This document shows positions 1-5,777 of a DNA stretch of 15,660 nt, one piece after another; the first letter of the stretch is position 1; the number at the start of each line of letters is the position of its first letter. This stretch comes from CAZEQL01 sp964514415 (GTDB lineage Bacteria > Chloroflexota > Dehalococcoidia > GIF9 > AB-539-J10): contig CAZEQL010000027.1 of the NCBI GenBank assembly GCA_964514415.1, forward strand, positions 1 to 15,660, given 5' to 3'. Position numbers and translations under genes: made by a program. A model generated the notes under the pieces. The model saw only the letters and a program-made list of their open reading frames with translations, did not search any database and was not told the origin of the DNA.

Positions 1-242
1 AGGCAAAGTTCGGGAAAGATAGCCCAGTTTACCCCCTTTTCTTTAAATATCTCCAATGAGCGCAACATCTTGGCTTTATTAGCTTCAATGTCGGGCACGA
101 TCGGGTGGATATTGGCAATCCCTATAGAGAGGAGAGCCTCGTCGTTAGAGAAGTATCTCTCGGTTATACGAAACTCACCGCCCTTCGATTTCGTGCGCAT
201 AACCTCACTCATGGTCTTCAGTAAATCGTCATTCTCAGCCAA
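1..242 (-). CDS. Carbon-nitrogen hydrolase (nitrilase superfamily), N-terminal part
   Basis: The reading frame continues past the left edge, so only 80 codons are seen. Residues about 40-80 have the look of the first strand and helix of the nitrilase fold: an N-K-A-K-M helix followed by W-A-I-F-P-E-L, where the glutamate (E78) would be the first member of the Glu-Lys-Cys triad. The Lys and Cys lie outside the window, so substrate (amide, nitrile, carbamoyl compound) cannot be named. The first 35 or so residues are a hydrophilic extension before the fold. I chose the TTG start because AGGAGG lies six bases upstream (254-249); an in-frame ATG ten codons further in has no such site. The gene reads away from the other minus-strand genes after a 356-bp gap. 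Family call is fairly sure; function is not. Confidence 0.72.
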   Translation of the reverse strand, partial: MAENDDLLKTMSEVMRTKSKGGEFRITERYFSNDEALLSIGIANIHPIVPDIEANKAKMLRSLEIFKEKGVNWAIFPELC

Positions 243-598
243 ATGTTGCCTCCTAAGGTTCTGCAGGTATTATGTTATGAGGTGGGCCATTCTTCACCAA
301 AGGGCTTACCTCCCTGAGCGGATGGCTCCAAGGGTTATGTCCCAATCCTCCTGTAAAAGCTCTTGATGTAGATACCTCTGACTGTTAATCATTCTACACT
401 GTCACCATCTCTCTTTCAATTAGAATAGACTGCTCGTTCTCTGCCAATTGTCATAAAGATAATCCTGCCCTGCCTCTCATTTGCTGTCTGAAGCACCAGA
501 TATGGGCACATATACTATTCACGTAGTTTTGGATTTTGACATTGTTTAGTATTTAGGGATTAGAATCTAACTTCTGATTCCAGTCTATACGCGTTTGA
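243..598. other. Intergenic stretch with no clear gene
   Basis: This 356-bp gap separates the THEP1-type NTPase gene from the carbon-nitrogen hydrolase. Its left end contains the AGGAGG ribosome binding site of the hydrolase (254-249). A 28-codon minus-strand frame (392-306) is too short and lacks a ribosome binding site. The right part (about 520-580) is AT-rich and low in complexity. I see no RNA gene, no convincing terminator and no clear promoter. Confidence 0.6.
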
Positions 599-1120
599 TT
601 ATGCTGTTTCTCCTAACCAGTTTAAAATCTCTCCCAGCACTTCATTACGGTTGTTCCTGATTACCAAGAGTGTTTTTACTTCATGATGGCGTTTGATTTC
701 ATCAGCGAAAGGATGAGGACCAAGCATAATAGTGCCCAGAACCCTTTTGCCGCTTCCTAACGCTTGCAACACAACTTCTTTAAATTGGGGTGACAGAAGC
801 TCCATTTTGCCAATCTCGTCAATGACTATTAAATTATCTTCGTTCAATGCTTGGCACAGGGCAGAGACACCAATTCTATTCAGAGTATTTATGTCAACTT
901 TGTATTTGCTTACCCTGTATGGGCTGGAGATGTTGATATGCGCCAGGATTGCCTCCTGGCCATCGAGAGTGGTAATTTTGAATCCTTGCCGTATACCGCC
1001 AGCTCGTATCTCCTCAGTGTAAAAACCGCCACTTTTGACTTTTGTTTTGGCTATAGCTTCGCAGATGAGGGCAGTTTTACCCGTCCCCGGCTTGCCGGTT
1101 AGCAGGAGAACTCTTGCCAC
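599..1120 (-). CDS. THEP1-type nucleoside-triphosphatase
   Basis: This is a 173-residue P-loop NTPase of the THEP1/NTPCR family, whose members hydrolyse nucleoside triphosphates in vitro; the cellular role is not settled. The Walker A motif GKPGTGKT is at residues 9-16 and the Walker B core VIDEIGKMEL at about 99-108, with D101 and E102. The family's SGGFYTEEIR segment follows at about 30-39, and length is normal for the family. The start is GTG; its first base is the last base of the TAG stop of the upstream 31-codon gene, and an AAGGAG site (1128-1123) lies inside that gene's end. It is therefore the last gene of a translationally coupled trio. Family assignment is firm. Confidence 0.9.
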   Translation of the reverse strand: MARVLLLTGKPGTGKTALICEAIAKTKVKSGGFYTEEIRAGGIRQGFKITTLDGQEAILAHINISSPYRVSKYKVDINTLNRIGVSALCQALNEDNLIVIDEIGKMELLSPQFKEVVLQALGSGKRVLGTIMLGPHPFADEIKRHHEVKTLLVIRNNRNEVLGEILNWLGETA

Positions 1121-1215
1121 TACTCCTTGATTAAGGCTTGAGTCTTCTTCTTTTCCTCGAGCTTCTTACGTCGCCGCCGCTGTTTCAGGGCAGCCACTTT
1201 TTTAGCTTTATTCAT
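1120..1215 (-). CDS. 31-residue highly basic peptide
   Basis: This short frame begins with ATG at 1215, whose bases overlap the TGA stop of the upstream cysteine-rich gene (ATGA), and ends with TAG sharing one base with the GTG start of the NTPase gene. The product is dominated by lysine and arginine (about 15 of 31), including four consecutive arginines at residues 13-16, with a few glutamates after them; it would be a single charged helix. Precise overlap at both ends and the lack of any spare sequence argue that it is translated, at least for coupling. I do not recognise a family. A role in nucleic-acid or ribosome binding is possible from charge alone, and is speculation. Confidence 0.6.
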   Translation of the reverse strand: MNKAKKVAALKQRRRRKKLEEKKKTQALIKE

Positions 1216-1412
1216 AGCTTCTTACTGTAGATAGAGATAAATCTTTTCACCGAACGGTCATAGGTCTTTTCTACTTCAGGAGGGAATAAACAGGCAGGGA
1301 GTTCACCACGTTCCCAATGATAGCGAATGCACTCACAGCATTTCCCTTTTCTGGAACAAGGCTCATAAGTACAATTACATCTGGCCTTGTTAACTTCAAG
1401 CTGACACTCCAT
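1212..1412 (-). CDS. Cysteine-rich DUF6485-type small protein
   Basis: The 66-residue product has eight cysteines in its first 41 residues (C3, C12, C14, C19, C25, C26, C28, C41), with the pattern CNCTYEPCSRKGKCCEC. It then carries ELPACLFPPEVEKTYDRS, which I recognise as typical of the small proteins grouped as DUF6485. The cysteines probably bind zinc or an iron-sulfur cluster; no function is established that I know of. There is no signal peptide. GGGAG lies a few bases before the ATG. It heads the overlapping trio with the basic peptide and THEP1-type NTPase. Its own upstream gap (1413-1642) is filled by a degenerate repeat element. Confidence 0.78.
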   Translation of the reverse strand: MECQLEVNKARCNCTYEPCSRKGKCCECIRYHWERGELPACLFPPEVEKTYDRSVKRFISIYSKKL

Positions 1413-1498
1413 TTTCTCCCGCTCCTAATATATAGCTTTAACAACAACCTATCATTCTGTGCTCCTGTTCCCTGCCATTCTGAGCCCTTCCCTCCTCA

Positions 1499-1628
1499 TC
1501 ATTCTGAACGAGAGGAACGACCGAAGAATCTCCTCTTCAGTTCCTTCCTCCCGTCAGGACTCAGAGCTTCGGCTCACCAGGATAAACTCCACGAGAAATC
1601 TAGCCCCTTCGCTATTGCTCAGGGTGAC
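1499..1628. repeat. Degenerate dispersed element with imperfect terminal inverted repeats
   Basis: The left end (1499-1532) begins TCATTCTGAACGAG and ends GAAGAATCTC. The right end, read on the other strand from 1628, begins TGTCACCCTGAGCAATAGCG and reaches TTTCTC near 1594. Both resemble the TCATTCTGAGCGAAGCGAAG repeat seen widely in environmental bacterial genomes. Two more CATTCTG motifs lie just left at 1453 and 1476, so the spacing is about 23-24 bp. No coding capacity. It fills most of the gap (1413-1642) between the MetE-like gene and the DUF6485-type gene. Confidence 0.5.
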
Positions 1629-1642
1629 AAAACAACTTCCTA

Positions 1643-2671
1643 TTATACAGCATATCGCTTCCTTAAATTATGGGATAGCCCAGCAGTTAATTCCAAAGCC
1701 CGACTTGCTGCCTCCAGCGATAAGTTCGCCAGCCCACATGAAGGGGTTATTAACCCCTGCTCTACAATTTGCTTAAACTTAATGCCGTTTCTGGTAAAGG
1801 GGGCCATAACTTCACCCAGACGGTCATAAAGGCTGGACAAGGATTCCTTGGCTAAAGCTTCTTCATTGGTGGGCACAATCCCCCAGGCAATGGTACCTCC
1901 GCGAACAAGGAAGGCTTTTACTTCATCAGAATAGAGACTGAGAGACAAGGCATAGTTATAAGCATCGAAGCTAAGGATATCAATTGTAGTGCCTAAAAGC
2001 ACTGACCAATCGGTATTGCCACAACAATGCACTCCTTTTAACCCTTTAATTCCCTTAAATACCTCCTCTAATAAGGCGATTACCTTCTCATTAGGAACAG
2101 CAACAAAGGCTGAGCCCAGAGAGGTCAGATATGGCTCATCAACAAAGATGATGGTGTTGGGCGATATTTCCCTTAGAGCATTTTCTTGCCAGGAAGCTTT
2201 TAATCGCAAAAACTTTGCCATAGCCTCAGCTAGAGTCTCATCATAGAGGATAGCCCGACCATCCTGGTCAGTAACTGTGAGCCCCCAGGTAACAGGACCT
2301 ATTATCTGGCCTTTGACCATTTCTGGTTTCCTAGTTTGGGCTAAAAAAGAGTGAAATCCAGCAGCGTATTCGGCGGAAGTGCTATATTTGGTGGGGTTAT
2401 CTTCCTCACAATCAGTATAGATTTGCTCCAGTTCATTCCCGAAGGTCTCCAGTGGCTCAATGTGAATTTTATCCCCATTTACCACTGCTCCAGGCAATCC
2501 CTCGCTGAACTGGATATATATACTTTCTTTAAGGGAGCGGTTGGGCAATTGAGGCCAGGCAGGGATAGAGGGGAGGTATTGCATAACGATGGAGCAAGCC
2601 TCTTCGGCATCGGTATGTGGCATGCTGCCAATGGCTGTAGGCAAACAACCGAACTCAACCTTTACTGGCAT
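1643..2671 (-). CDS. Short MetE-like methyltransferase (core methionine synthase type)
   Basis: This 342-residue protein resembles the C-terminal catalytic barrel of cobalamin-independent methionine synthase and lacks the N-terminal folate-binding half. Visible landmarks are K-G-Q-I-I-G-P-V-T near 120-128, VDEPYL at 177-182 (the DEP motif that holds homocysteine in MetE), HCC at 215-217 (zinc ligands H215 and C217) and TPSCGL at 309-314 (C312). The family's third ligand, a glutamate, seems to be aspartate (D236 in SFDAY). Short core MetE proteins in Dehalococcoides take the methyl group from a corrinoid protein rather than folate, and this may be similar; another methyl-acceptor is possible. 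I chose the ATG at 2671: the frame is open to 2707, but those 12 codons lie in a dispersed repeat. Neighbouring mtnP also handles methionine sulfur. Confidence 0.72.
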   Translation of the reverse strand: MPVKVEFGCLPTAIGSMPHTDAEEACSIVMQYLPSIPAWPQLPNRSLKESIYIQFSEGLPGAVVNGDKIHIEPLETFGNELEQIYTDCEEDNPTKYSTSAEYAAGFHSFLAQTRKPEMVKGQIIGPVTWGLTVTDQDGRAILYDETLAEAMAKFLRLKASWQENALREISPNTIIFVDEPYLTSLGSAFVAVPNEKVIALLEEVFKGIKGLKGVHCCGNTDWSVLLGTTIDILSFDAYNYALSLSLYSDEVKAFLVRGGTIAWGIVPTNEEALAKESLSSLYDRLGEVMAPFTRNGIKFKQIVEQGLITPSCGLANLSLEAASRALELTAGLSHNLRKRYAV

Positions 2672-2682
2672 TTTCCCTATTA

Positions 2683-2716
2683 TGTCATTGCGAGCGGAAC
2701 GTGGCAATCTTTTCCA
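2683..2716. repeat. Dispersed TGTCATTGCGAG-type repeat
   Basis: The stretch reads TGTCATTGCGAGCGGAACG followed by TGGCAATCTTTTCCA. It closely matches a short repeat common in many uncultivated bacterial genomes (TGTCATTGCGAG...GCAATCT). It sits immediately upstream of the MetE-like gene and supplies the open but probably untranslated codons before its ATG. Confidence 0.6.
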
Positions 2717-2730
2717 ATCCCATCTATCAC

Positions 2731-2781
2731 GTAGTTGCCTGATTTATCAGGCCCTTATCGCCCAATAAATTGGGCAACTAC
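2731..2781. repeat. Cruciform-forming repeat, copy 1 (3' of mtnP)
   Basis: Outer arms GTAGTTGCC (2731-2739) and GGCAACTAC (2773-2781) pair perfectly. Inside them are two further perfect hairpins: GCCTGAT-tt-ATCAGGC (2737-2752) and GCCCAAT-aa-ATTGGGC (2760-2775). The whole unit could fold as a three-way junction or as two adjacent stem-loops. It lies 14 bp past the mtnP stop. A near copy occurs at 10744-10793 past mtnA. It may act as a bidirectional 3'-end structure or be a mobile miniature element. Confidence 0.75.
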
Positions 2782-2795
2782 ATTTTTAAACGGTC

Positions 2796-3662
2796 TCATT
2801 TACTTAAATATTTTCCAATGAGCAGGTCCAAATCCTTCTTCGCTTTAGCCGACACGTAATCTGGTGAGGTAGCAATAGCATCCTCAAGAGCAGTGGCACA
2901 AGCGCAATCCCGATTCTGGGGTATGGAAGGAATCGCCAGCTTTAGGATTTTCTTGGCGGTATCAGCGCCTTTCTGCAGGTTGGTTAAAATCATTTCTGTG
3001 GTCACCGATTCATGGCTGGGATGCCAGCAATCATAGTCGGTAACAAAGGCAAGTGTGGCGTAGCATATCTCAGCCTCCCTGGCCAGTTTAGCCTCGGGTA
3101 TAGCCGTCATGCCTACGACATCAGCACCCCAACTGCGATAAAGCTGTGACTCAGCTTTGGTGGAAAAGTGAGGTCCCTCCATAGCCAGGTAGATGCCGCC
3201 TTTGTGCACCCTGGCTCCCACCTTCCTGGCTGCCTCAAATAAAACCTGACTTAAAACAGGACAAAAAGGCTCAGCGAAGGCGATATGTCCCACAATCCCA
3301 CCGGTGAAGAAAGTGCTATCTCTGCCCCTGGTGCAATCTATAATTTGGTCAGGGACGATCAAATCCAGGGGTTGGATATCCTCCTTAAAGCTGCCTGCGG
3401 CGCTAACGGAGATAATCCTTTCCACCCCCAGAGACTTCAAGGCATAAATGTTAGCTCTAGCTGGAAGTTCGCCAGGGCTTATTCTATGCCCTTTACCATG
3501 CCTGGGGAGAAAGGCGACTCTCACCCCCTCGAGGTTACCCAGAATGATAGCATCGCTGGGCTCACCGAAAGGCGTGCTTATGTTTACTTCCTCTACTTCA
3601 GTCATGCCTTCCATGTTATAAAGCCCACTCCCACCGATAATCCCTATTTTTGCTTCAGCCAT
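2796..3662 (-). CDS. mtnP: S-methyl-5'-thioadenosine phosphorylase
   Basis: MtnP splits 5'-methylthioadenosine with phosphate into adenine and 5-methylthioribose-1-phosphate, the first salvage step for the by-product of polyamine and related synthesis. The 288-residue protein shows the family's phosphate site GGSGLY (10-15) and RHGKGH (54-59), the core motif MEGPHFST (160-167), and the base-side loop VTDYDCW (206-212) with D208 and D210. DYDCW is the form found in methylthioadenosine phosphorylases rather than plain purine nucleoside phosphorylases; some inosine or adenosine activity cannot be excluded. AGGAG lies six bases before the ATG. It is cytoplasmic. The product is the substrate of MtnA, encoded at 10818-11849 in the same window and on the same strand. 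Confidence 0.93.
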   Translation of the reverse strand: MAEAKIGIIGGSGLYNMEGMTEVEEVNISTPFGEPSDAIILGNLEGVRVAFLPRHGKGHRISPGELPARANIYALKSLGVERIISVSAAGSFKEDIQPLDLIVPDQIIDCTRGRDSTFFTGGIVGHIAFAEPFCPVLSQVLFEAARKVGARVHKGGIYLAMEGPHFSTKAESQLYRSWGADVVGMTAIPEAKLAREAEICYATLAFVTDYDCWHPSHESVTTEMILTNLQKGADTAKKILKLAIPSIPQNRDCACATALEDAIATSPDYVSAKAKKDLDLLIGKYLSK

Positions 3663-3741
3663 CAGATTCTCCTCTATCTTTAATTTTACAGGTGATATTA
3701 TGATATAAGGAAACGTATAATTTAGCCACCACAGCTTTATA

Positions 3742-4293
3742 TTAAATTAATCTTTCTCTTTCCAAGACCCAGAGGATGCCTGGAACCCTGAGATCCAGTT
3801 CTGTATCCCTGGGAAGATTCAGCAAGAAAGTATCCAATTTTTCAATCGGGACTTTTAAAACCTCAATTGTTTCATCCATCTCTTTACTCTCCCTTCCTAC
3901 GAACTCTGTCTTAGGAGCAAAGAAATGAGTAGCTCTTGTAGGCGTTAAAGCCGGACATAGTGGTGCTGGGATAACAGGAATGAGTTTTTCCGCCCTATAG
4001 CCAGTTTCTTCTAAAAGCTCCCTTCTGGCAGTTTCCTCCTCACTCTCTCCCTCTTTATCGCAAAGGCCGGCAGGGAACTGAATAACGAAAGACTCCAGAG
4101 GAGCTCTCCAATTTCTTTCCAGAATCATTTCCTTTTCTTTGGTCAAAGCGATTATCACTACAGCCCCTTTGCCGTGTACATTCTTTCTCTCGATCGTTTC
4201 CCAATTGCTTTCACCTGCGGATGTTTCAAAGTATTTCTTCACCATCCTTAAGTACTTCCCCTCATAAAGTGTTTCTTGTCTTGTAATTTTCAT
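3742..4293 (-). CDS. Nudix hydrolase, probable ADP-ribose pyrophosphatase
   Basis: The 183-residue protein has the Nudix box at about residues 75-100, ending RRELLEETGY, with the preceding PAGLCDKEGE. This PAG-L-type lead is typical of ADP-ribose or nucleotide-sugar pyrophosphatases, which hydrolyse ADP-ribose to AMP and ribose-5-phosphate. The loop between the box's first Gly and its first Glu has six residues instead of the usual five (an extra residue in DKEGE). The metal-binding RE..EE core is intact. There is a poor-consensus AGGAG about nine bases before the ATG. It lies 79 bp upstream of mtnP on the same strand and may be cotranscribed with it. Exact substrate is not deducible. Confidence 0.85.
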   Translation of the reverse strand: MKITRQETLYEGKYLRMVKKYFETSAGESNWETIERKNVHGKGAVVIIALTKEKEMILERNWRAPLESFVIQFPAGLCDKEGESEEETARRELLEETGYRAEKLIPVIPAPLCPALTPTRATHFFAPKTEFVGRESKEMDETIEVLKVPIEKLDTFLLNLPRDTELDLRVPGILWVLERERLI

Positions 4294-4523
4294 TTCCGAT
4301 TACTCCTATTGCTCATGTTTCGGGTCAGCAAAAAGCGCCTAAACTGCCTCTTTACTTTCTTCGAGGCTTGATTAGCTCAGGCTCAAGCAGTATAACTTCT
4401 TTTAATCACTTTTCAGTATATTATATGGTCTATAATACTGCTTTTACCATACACAGTTGCATTTAATCCTCTTGTAATCCATCCCTGGCTTTGCCCACAT
4501 TGTTTTAATTACTCTTTGAAGCT
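4294..4523. other. Gap between Nudix and PIN toxin genes
   Basis: This 230-bp gap contains the first of the two 58-bp direct repeats that bound the toxin-antitoxin pair (4443-4500). A TATACT hexamer on the minus strand near 4390 could be the -10 element for the Nudix gene, but no good -35 element fits. No RNA gene or clear terminator is seen. Confidence 0.5.
4443..4500 (+). repeat. 58-bp direct repeat, left copy (flanks TA module)
   Basis: The stretch begins TTTACCATACACAGTTGCAT and ends GGCTTTGCCCACAT. It matches 5322-5379 without gaps at 51 of 58 positions, with the first 25 bases identical. Most differences cluster in the middle. It lies 23 bp past the 3' end of the PIN toxin gene. Similarity does not extend clearly beyond the 58 bp. 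Confidence 0.85.
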
Positions 4524-4958
4524 TTAAATACGTCTCTCCCTTTTCATTATCTCCAGAAGCTGAGCAGGAGTGATGATTTGAGTTCCTTCATATTCGCCCA
4601 AATTCAGCAAGTGCACATCTCCAGAAACGATGAAATCTGCCTTTGCGTTGATGGCACAGGATAGGTATTTATTATCCGAAGGGTCATCCAATATCGCCTC
4701 AATGACTGGCTCTTCCTTAACTAGAGATGTAATACTTAACAGGTAGGAGACGAATTCCTTCAACTCCTCTCCCTCTAATCTGTGCCTATTTGCCAACTTT
4801 GGATAACTGAGAACTCGCTCCAGCTCTTCAACAATGGGCAGTGAAATAAAGAGGCGAATCCGGTTTTCAAAAACATAATCCAGGATTTGGGCTGGTTTAC
4901 CATGGGGATTTATCAGGGCGCTGACAAATATATTAGCGTCCAAAACAACTTTGAGCAT
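4524..4958 (-). CDS. PIN-domain toxin (putative RNase)
   Basis: The 144-residue product is a PIN-domain protein of the group annotated as putative toxin-antitoxin toxins. The expected metal-binding acidic residues are visible: D7 in VVLDANI, E44/E45 in PIVEELE, D95 in DPSDNKYL and D114 in VSGDVHLL. The family cleaves RNA, often tRNA or mRNA; the target here is unknown. It starts 16 bp after the stop of the Phd-type gene on the same strand, so the pair is antitoxin-first in the usual order. The start ATG begins MLKVVLDANIFVS, where the first strand should begin. The whole pair is enclosed by direct repeats at 4443 and 5322. Confidence 0.9.
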   Translation of the reverse strand: MLKVVLDANIFVSALINPHGKPAQILDYVFENRIRLFISLPIVEELERVLSYPKLANRHRLEGEELKEFVSYLLSITSLVKEEPVIEAILDDPSDNKYLSCAINAKADFIVSGDVHLLNLGEYEGTQIITPAQLLEIMKRERRI

Positions 4959-4974
4959 ACGAAATACTCTCTGA

Positions 4975-5244
4975 TTAGACCTGCCTTGCTGCTTCTACCG
5001 CTTCCCTGATTTCGCTCTCCAGCACCTCTGAGCCTACACTTTGATTTCTTTCTCTTATTTGCTTAATCCTCTCGTAAAGCTTTTCTCTAACCTTCTCCCA
5101 GGAAAGATATTCTTCTACGGGTATCACCGCTACCATGGGTCTATTCCCTCTCTCGATAATGTACCTGTCTCCTTTGAGACGAACCTCATCCATCAACTCA
5201 CCAAATCTTTGCCTCGCCTTTTGTGCCGAAGTTTTCTTAAGCAT
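4975..5244 (-). CDS. Phd/YefM-type antitoxin
   Basis: The 89-residue protein has the Phd/YefM N-terminal DNA-binding fold: SAQKARQRFGELMDEV (6-21), then YIIERGNRPMVAVIPVEEY (28-46). The remainder is a charged helix (residues about 50-89) that would wrap the PIN toxin and block its active site. Antitoxins of this type also repress their own promoter. GGGAG lies six bases before the ATG. A promoter with -10 TATAAT is visible upstream, and a direct repeat ATGACC-GTA-ATGACC lies between it and the start and could be the operator. Family call is firm; pairing with the PIN gene is by position and order. Confidence 0.9.
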   Translation of the reverse strand: MLKKTSAQKARQRFGELMDEVRLKGDRYIIERGNRPMVAVIPVEEYLSWEKVREKLYERIKQIRERNQSVGSEVLESEIREAVEAARQV

Positions 5245-5276
5245 TTTTATCTCCCATGGTCATTACGGTCATATTG

Positions 5277-5305
5277 ATTATAATGGATAGCGGGTTGCAT
5301 TACAA
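5277..5305 (-). promoter_or_regulatory. Promoter of the antitoxin-toxin operon
   Basis: On the minus strand a -35 hexamer TTGTAA (5305-5300) is separated by exactly 17 bp from a perfect -10 hexamer TATAAT (5282-5277). Transcription would start near 5270, about 25 bases before the antitoxin ATG. Downstream, ATGACC occurs twice with a three-base gap, which may be a repressor site. Confidence 0.65.
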
Positions 5306-5321
5306 GCAGGAAAATTGATTC

Positions 5322-5379
5322 TTTACCATACACAGTTGCATTTAATTTCTTTATCATCCATCCCTAGCTTTGCCCACAT
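5322..5379 (+). repeat. 58-bp direct repeat, right copy (flanks TA module)
   Basis: This copy matches 4443-4500 at 51 of 58 positions in the same orientation. It lies upstream of the antitoxin promoter and before the restriction-modification operon promoter. The distance between copy starts is 879 bp and encloses only the toxin-antitoxin genes and their promoter. Confidence 0.85.
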
Positions 5380-5498
5380 CGCCAGGGTTTCTCTTCAATC
5401 CATGAATTTTTCCTTCTCTGTGATATTTTATAGCAGCAATAACTAAGTGCCAACTAGGTTGGAAAAAGTTAAAAATTTAGATTTCCCCGCAAAAACTA

Positions 5499-5528
5499 TT
5501 GACATCCCCCGCTATACCTTGGTATATT
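5499..5528 (+). promoter_or_regulatory. Promoter of the restriction-modification operon
   Basis: A perfect -35 hexamer TTGACA (5499-5504) is followed after 18 bp by TATATT (5523-5528), five of six matches to the -10 consensus. A start near 5535 gives a leader of about 27 bases before the ATG at 5562. The -10 element lies inside the double dyad operator, so bound repressor would block RNA polymerase. Confidence 0.75.
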
Positions 5529-5542
5529 TATACCAAGGTATA
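5513..5542. promoter_or_regulatory. Double dyad operator
   Basis: The 30 bp are a perfect palindrome with 14-bp arms and a TT spacer. Each arm is itself a dyad: TATACC-TT-GGTATA (5513-5526) and TATACC-AA-GGTATA (5529-5542), centres 16 bp apart. It therefore offers four copies of the half site TATACC. Adjacent paired half sites are typical targets of cooperative ribbon-helix-helix dimers, and the first gene downstream encodes such a protein. Confidence 0.85.
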
Positions 5543-5561
5543 TTGCAACCATATCGGAGAA

Positions 5562-5777
5562 ATGGGCAAAAAGGCAAAACAGCTACACATAAGGGTAGAT
5601 GAAGACCTCTATAAGAAGTTGAAGGTTAAGTGTGTATACAAAGATACCTCTATTCAGGAATACGTGGCTAACCTAATTTCTGAGGGCTTAGGCGAATATT
5701 CGGCTAGTGAAGTGCCTAAAAATAAAACTGCTAAAAAGAGGTCATCTAAAAAGTCAGAGGTGAAGGAGCAACCATGA
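5562..5777 (+). CDS. Ribbon-helix-helix transcription regulator of the RM operon
   Basis: The 71-residue protein has one ribbon-helix-helix domain: strand KQLHIRVDED (6-15), helix DLYKKLKVKCVYKD, then helix SIQEYVANLISEGL ending near residue 43. The remaining 28 residues are a lysine-rich tail (KKRSSKK) that may be disordered and contact DNA. Such proteins bind palindromic half sites as dimers, which fits the dyads over its promoter; autorepression is inferred. I chose the ATG at 5562 because an in-frame TTG at 5499 is the -35 element itself. GGAG precedes the ATG by only two bases, so initiation may be weak. The stop overlaps the next start as ATGA, coupling it to the nuclease-methyltransferase. 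A role as partner of that enzyme is an alternative. Confidence 0.82.
   Translation: MGKKAKQLHIRVDEDLYKKLKVKCVYKDTSIQEYVANLISEGLGEYSASEVPKNKTAKKRSSKKSEVKEQP

Noticed and set aside
306..392. 28-codon minus-strand frame upstream of the carbon-nitrogen hydrolase
   Set aside because: Very short, no ribosome binding site and no recognised product; it might be a remnant but nothing proves it.
1317..1829. 170-codon plus-strand frame
   Set aside because: It runs antisense through the DUF6485-type gene, the repeat element and the MetE-like gene end; its product has no family features.
3285..3683. 132-codon plus-strand frame
   Set aside because: It is fully antisense to mtnP, which has strong family motifs.
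4443..5379. CRISPR-like repeats
   Set aside because: There are only two copies, spaced 879 bp apart with genes between; no array of regular spacers exists in the window.
5499..5561. In-frame TTG start giving a 92-residue regulator
   Set aside because: The TTG is part of the TTGACA -35 element and the codons cross the operator; the ribbon-helix-helix fold starts only after the ATG at 5562.
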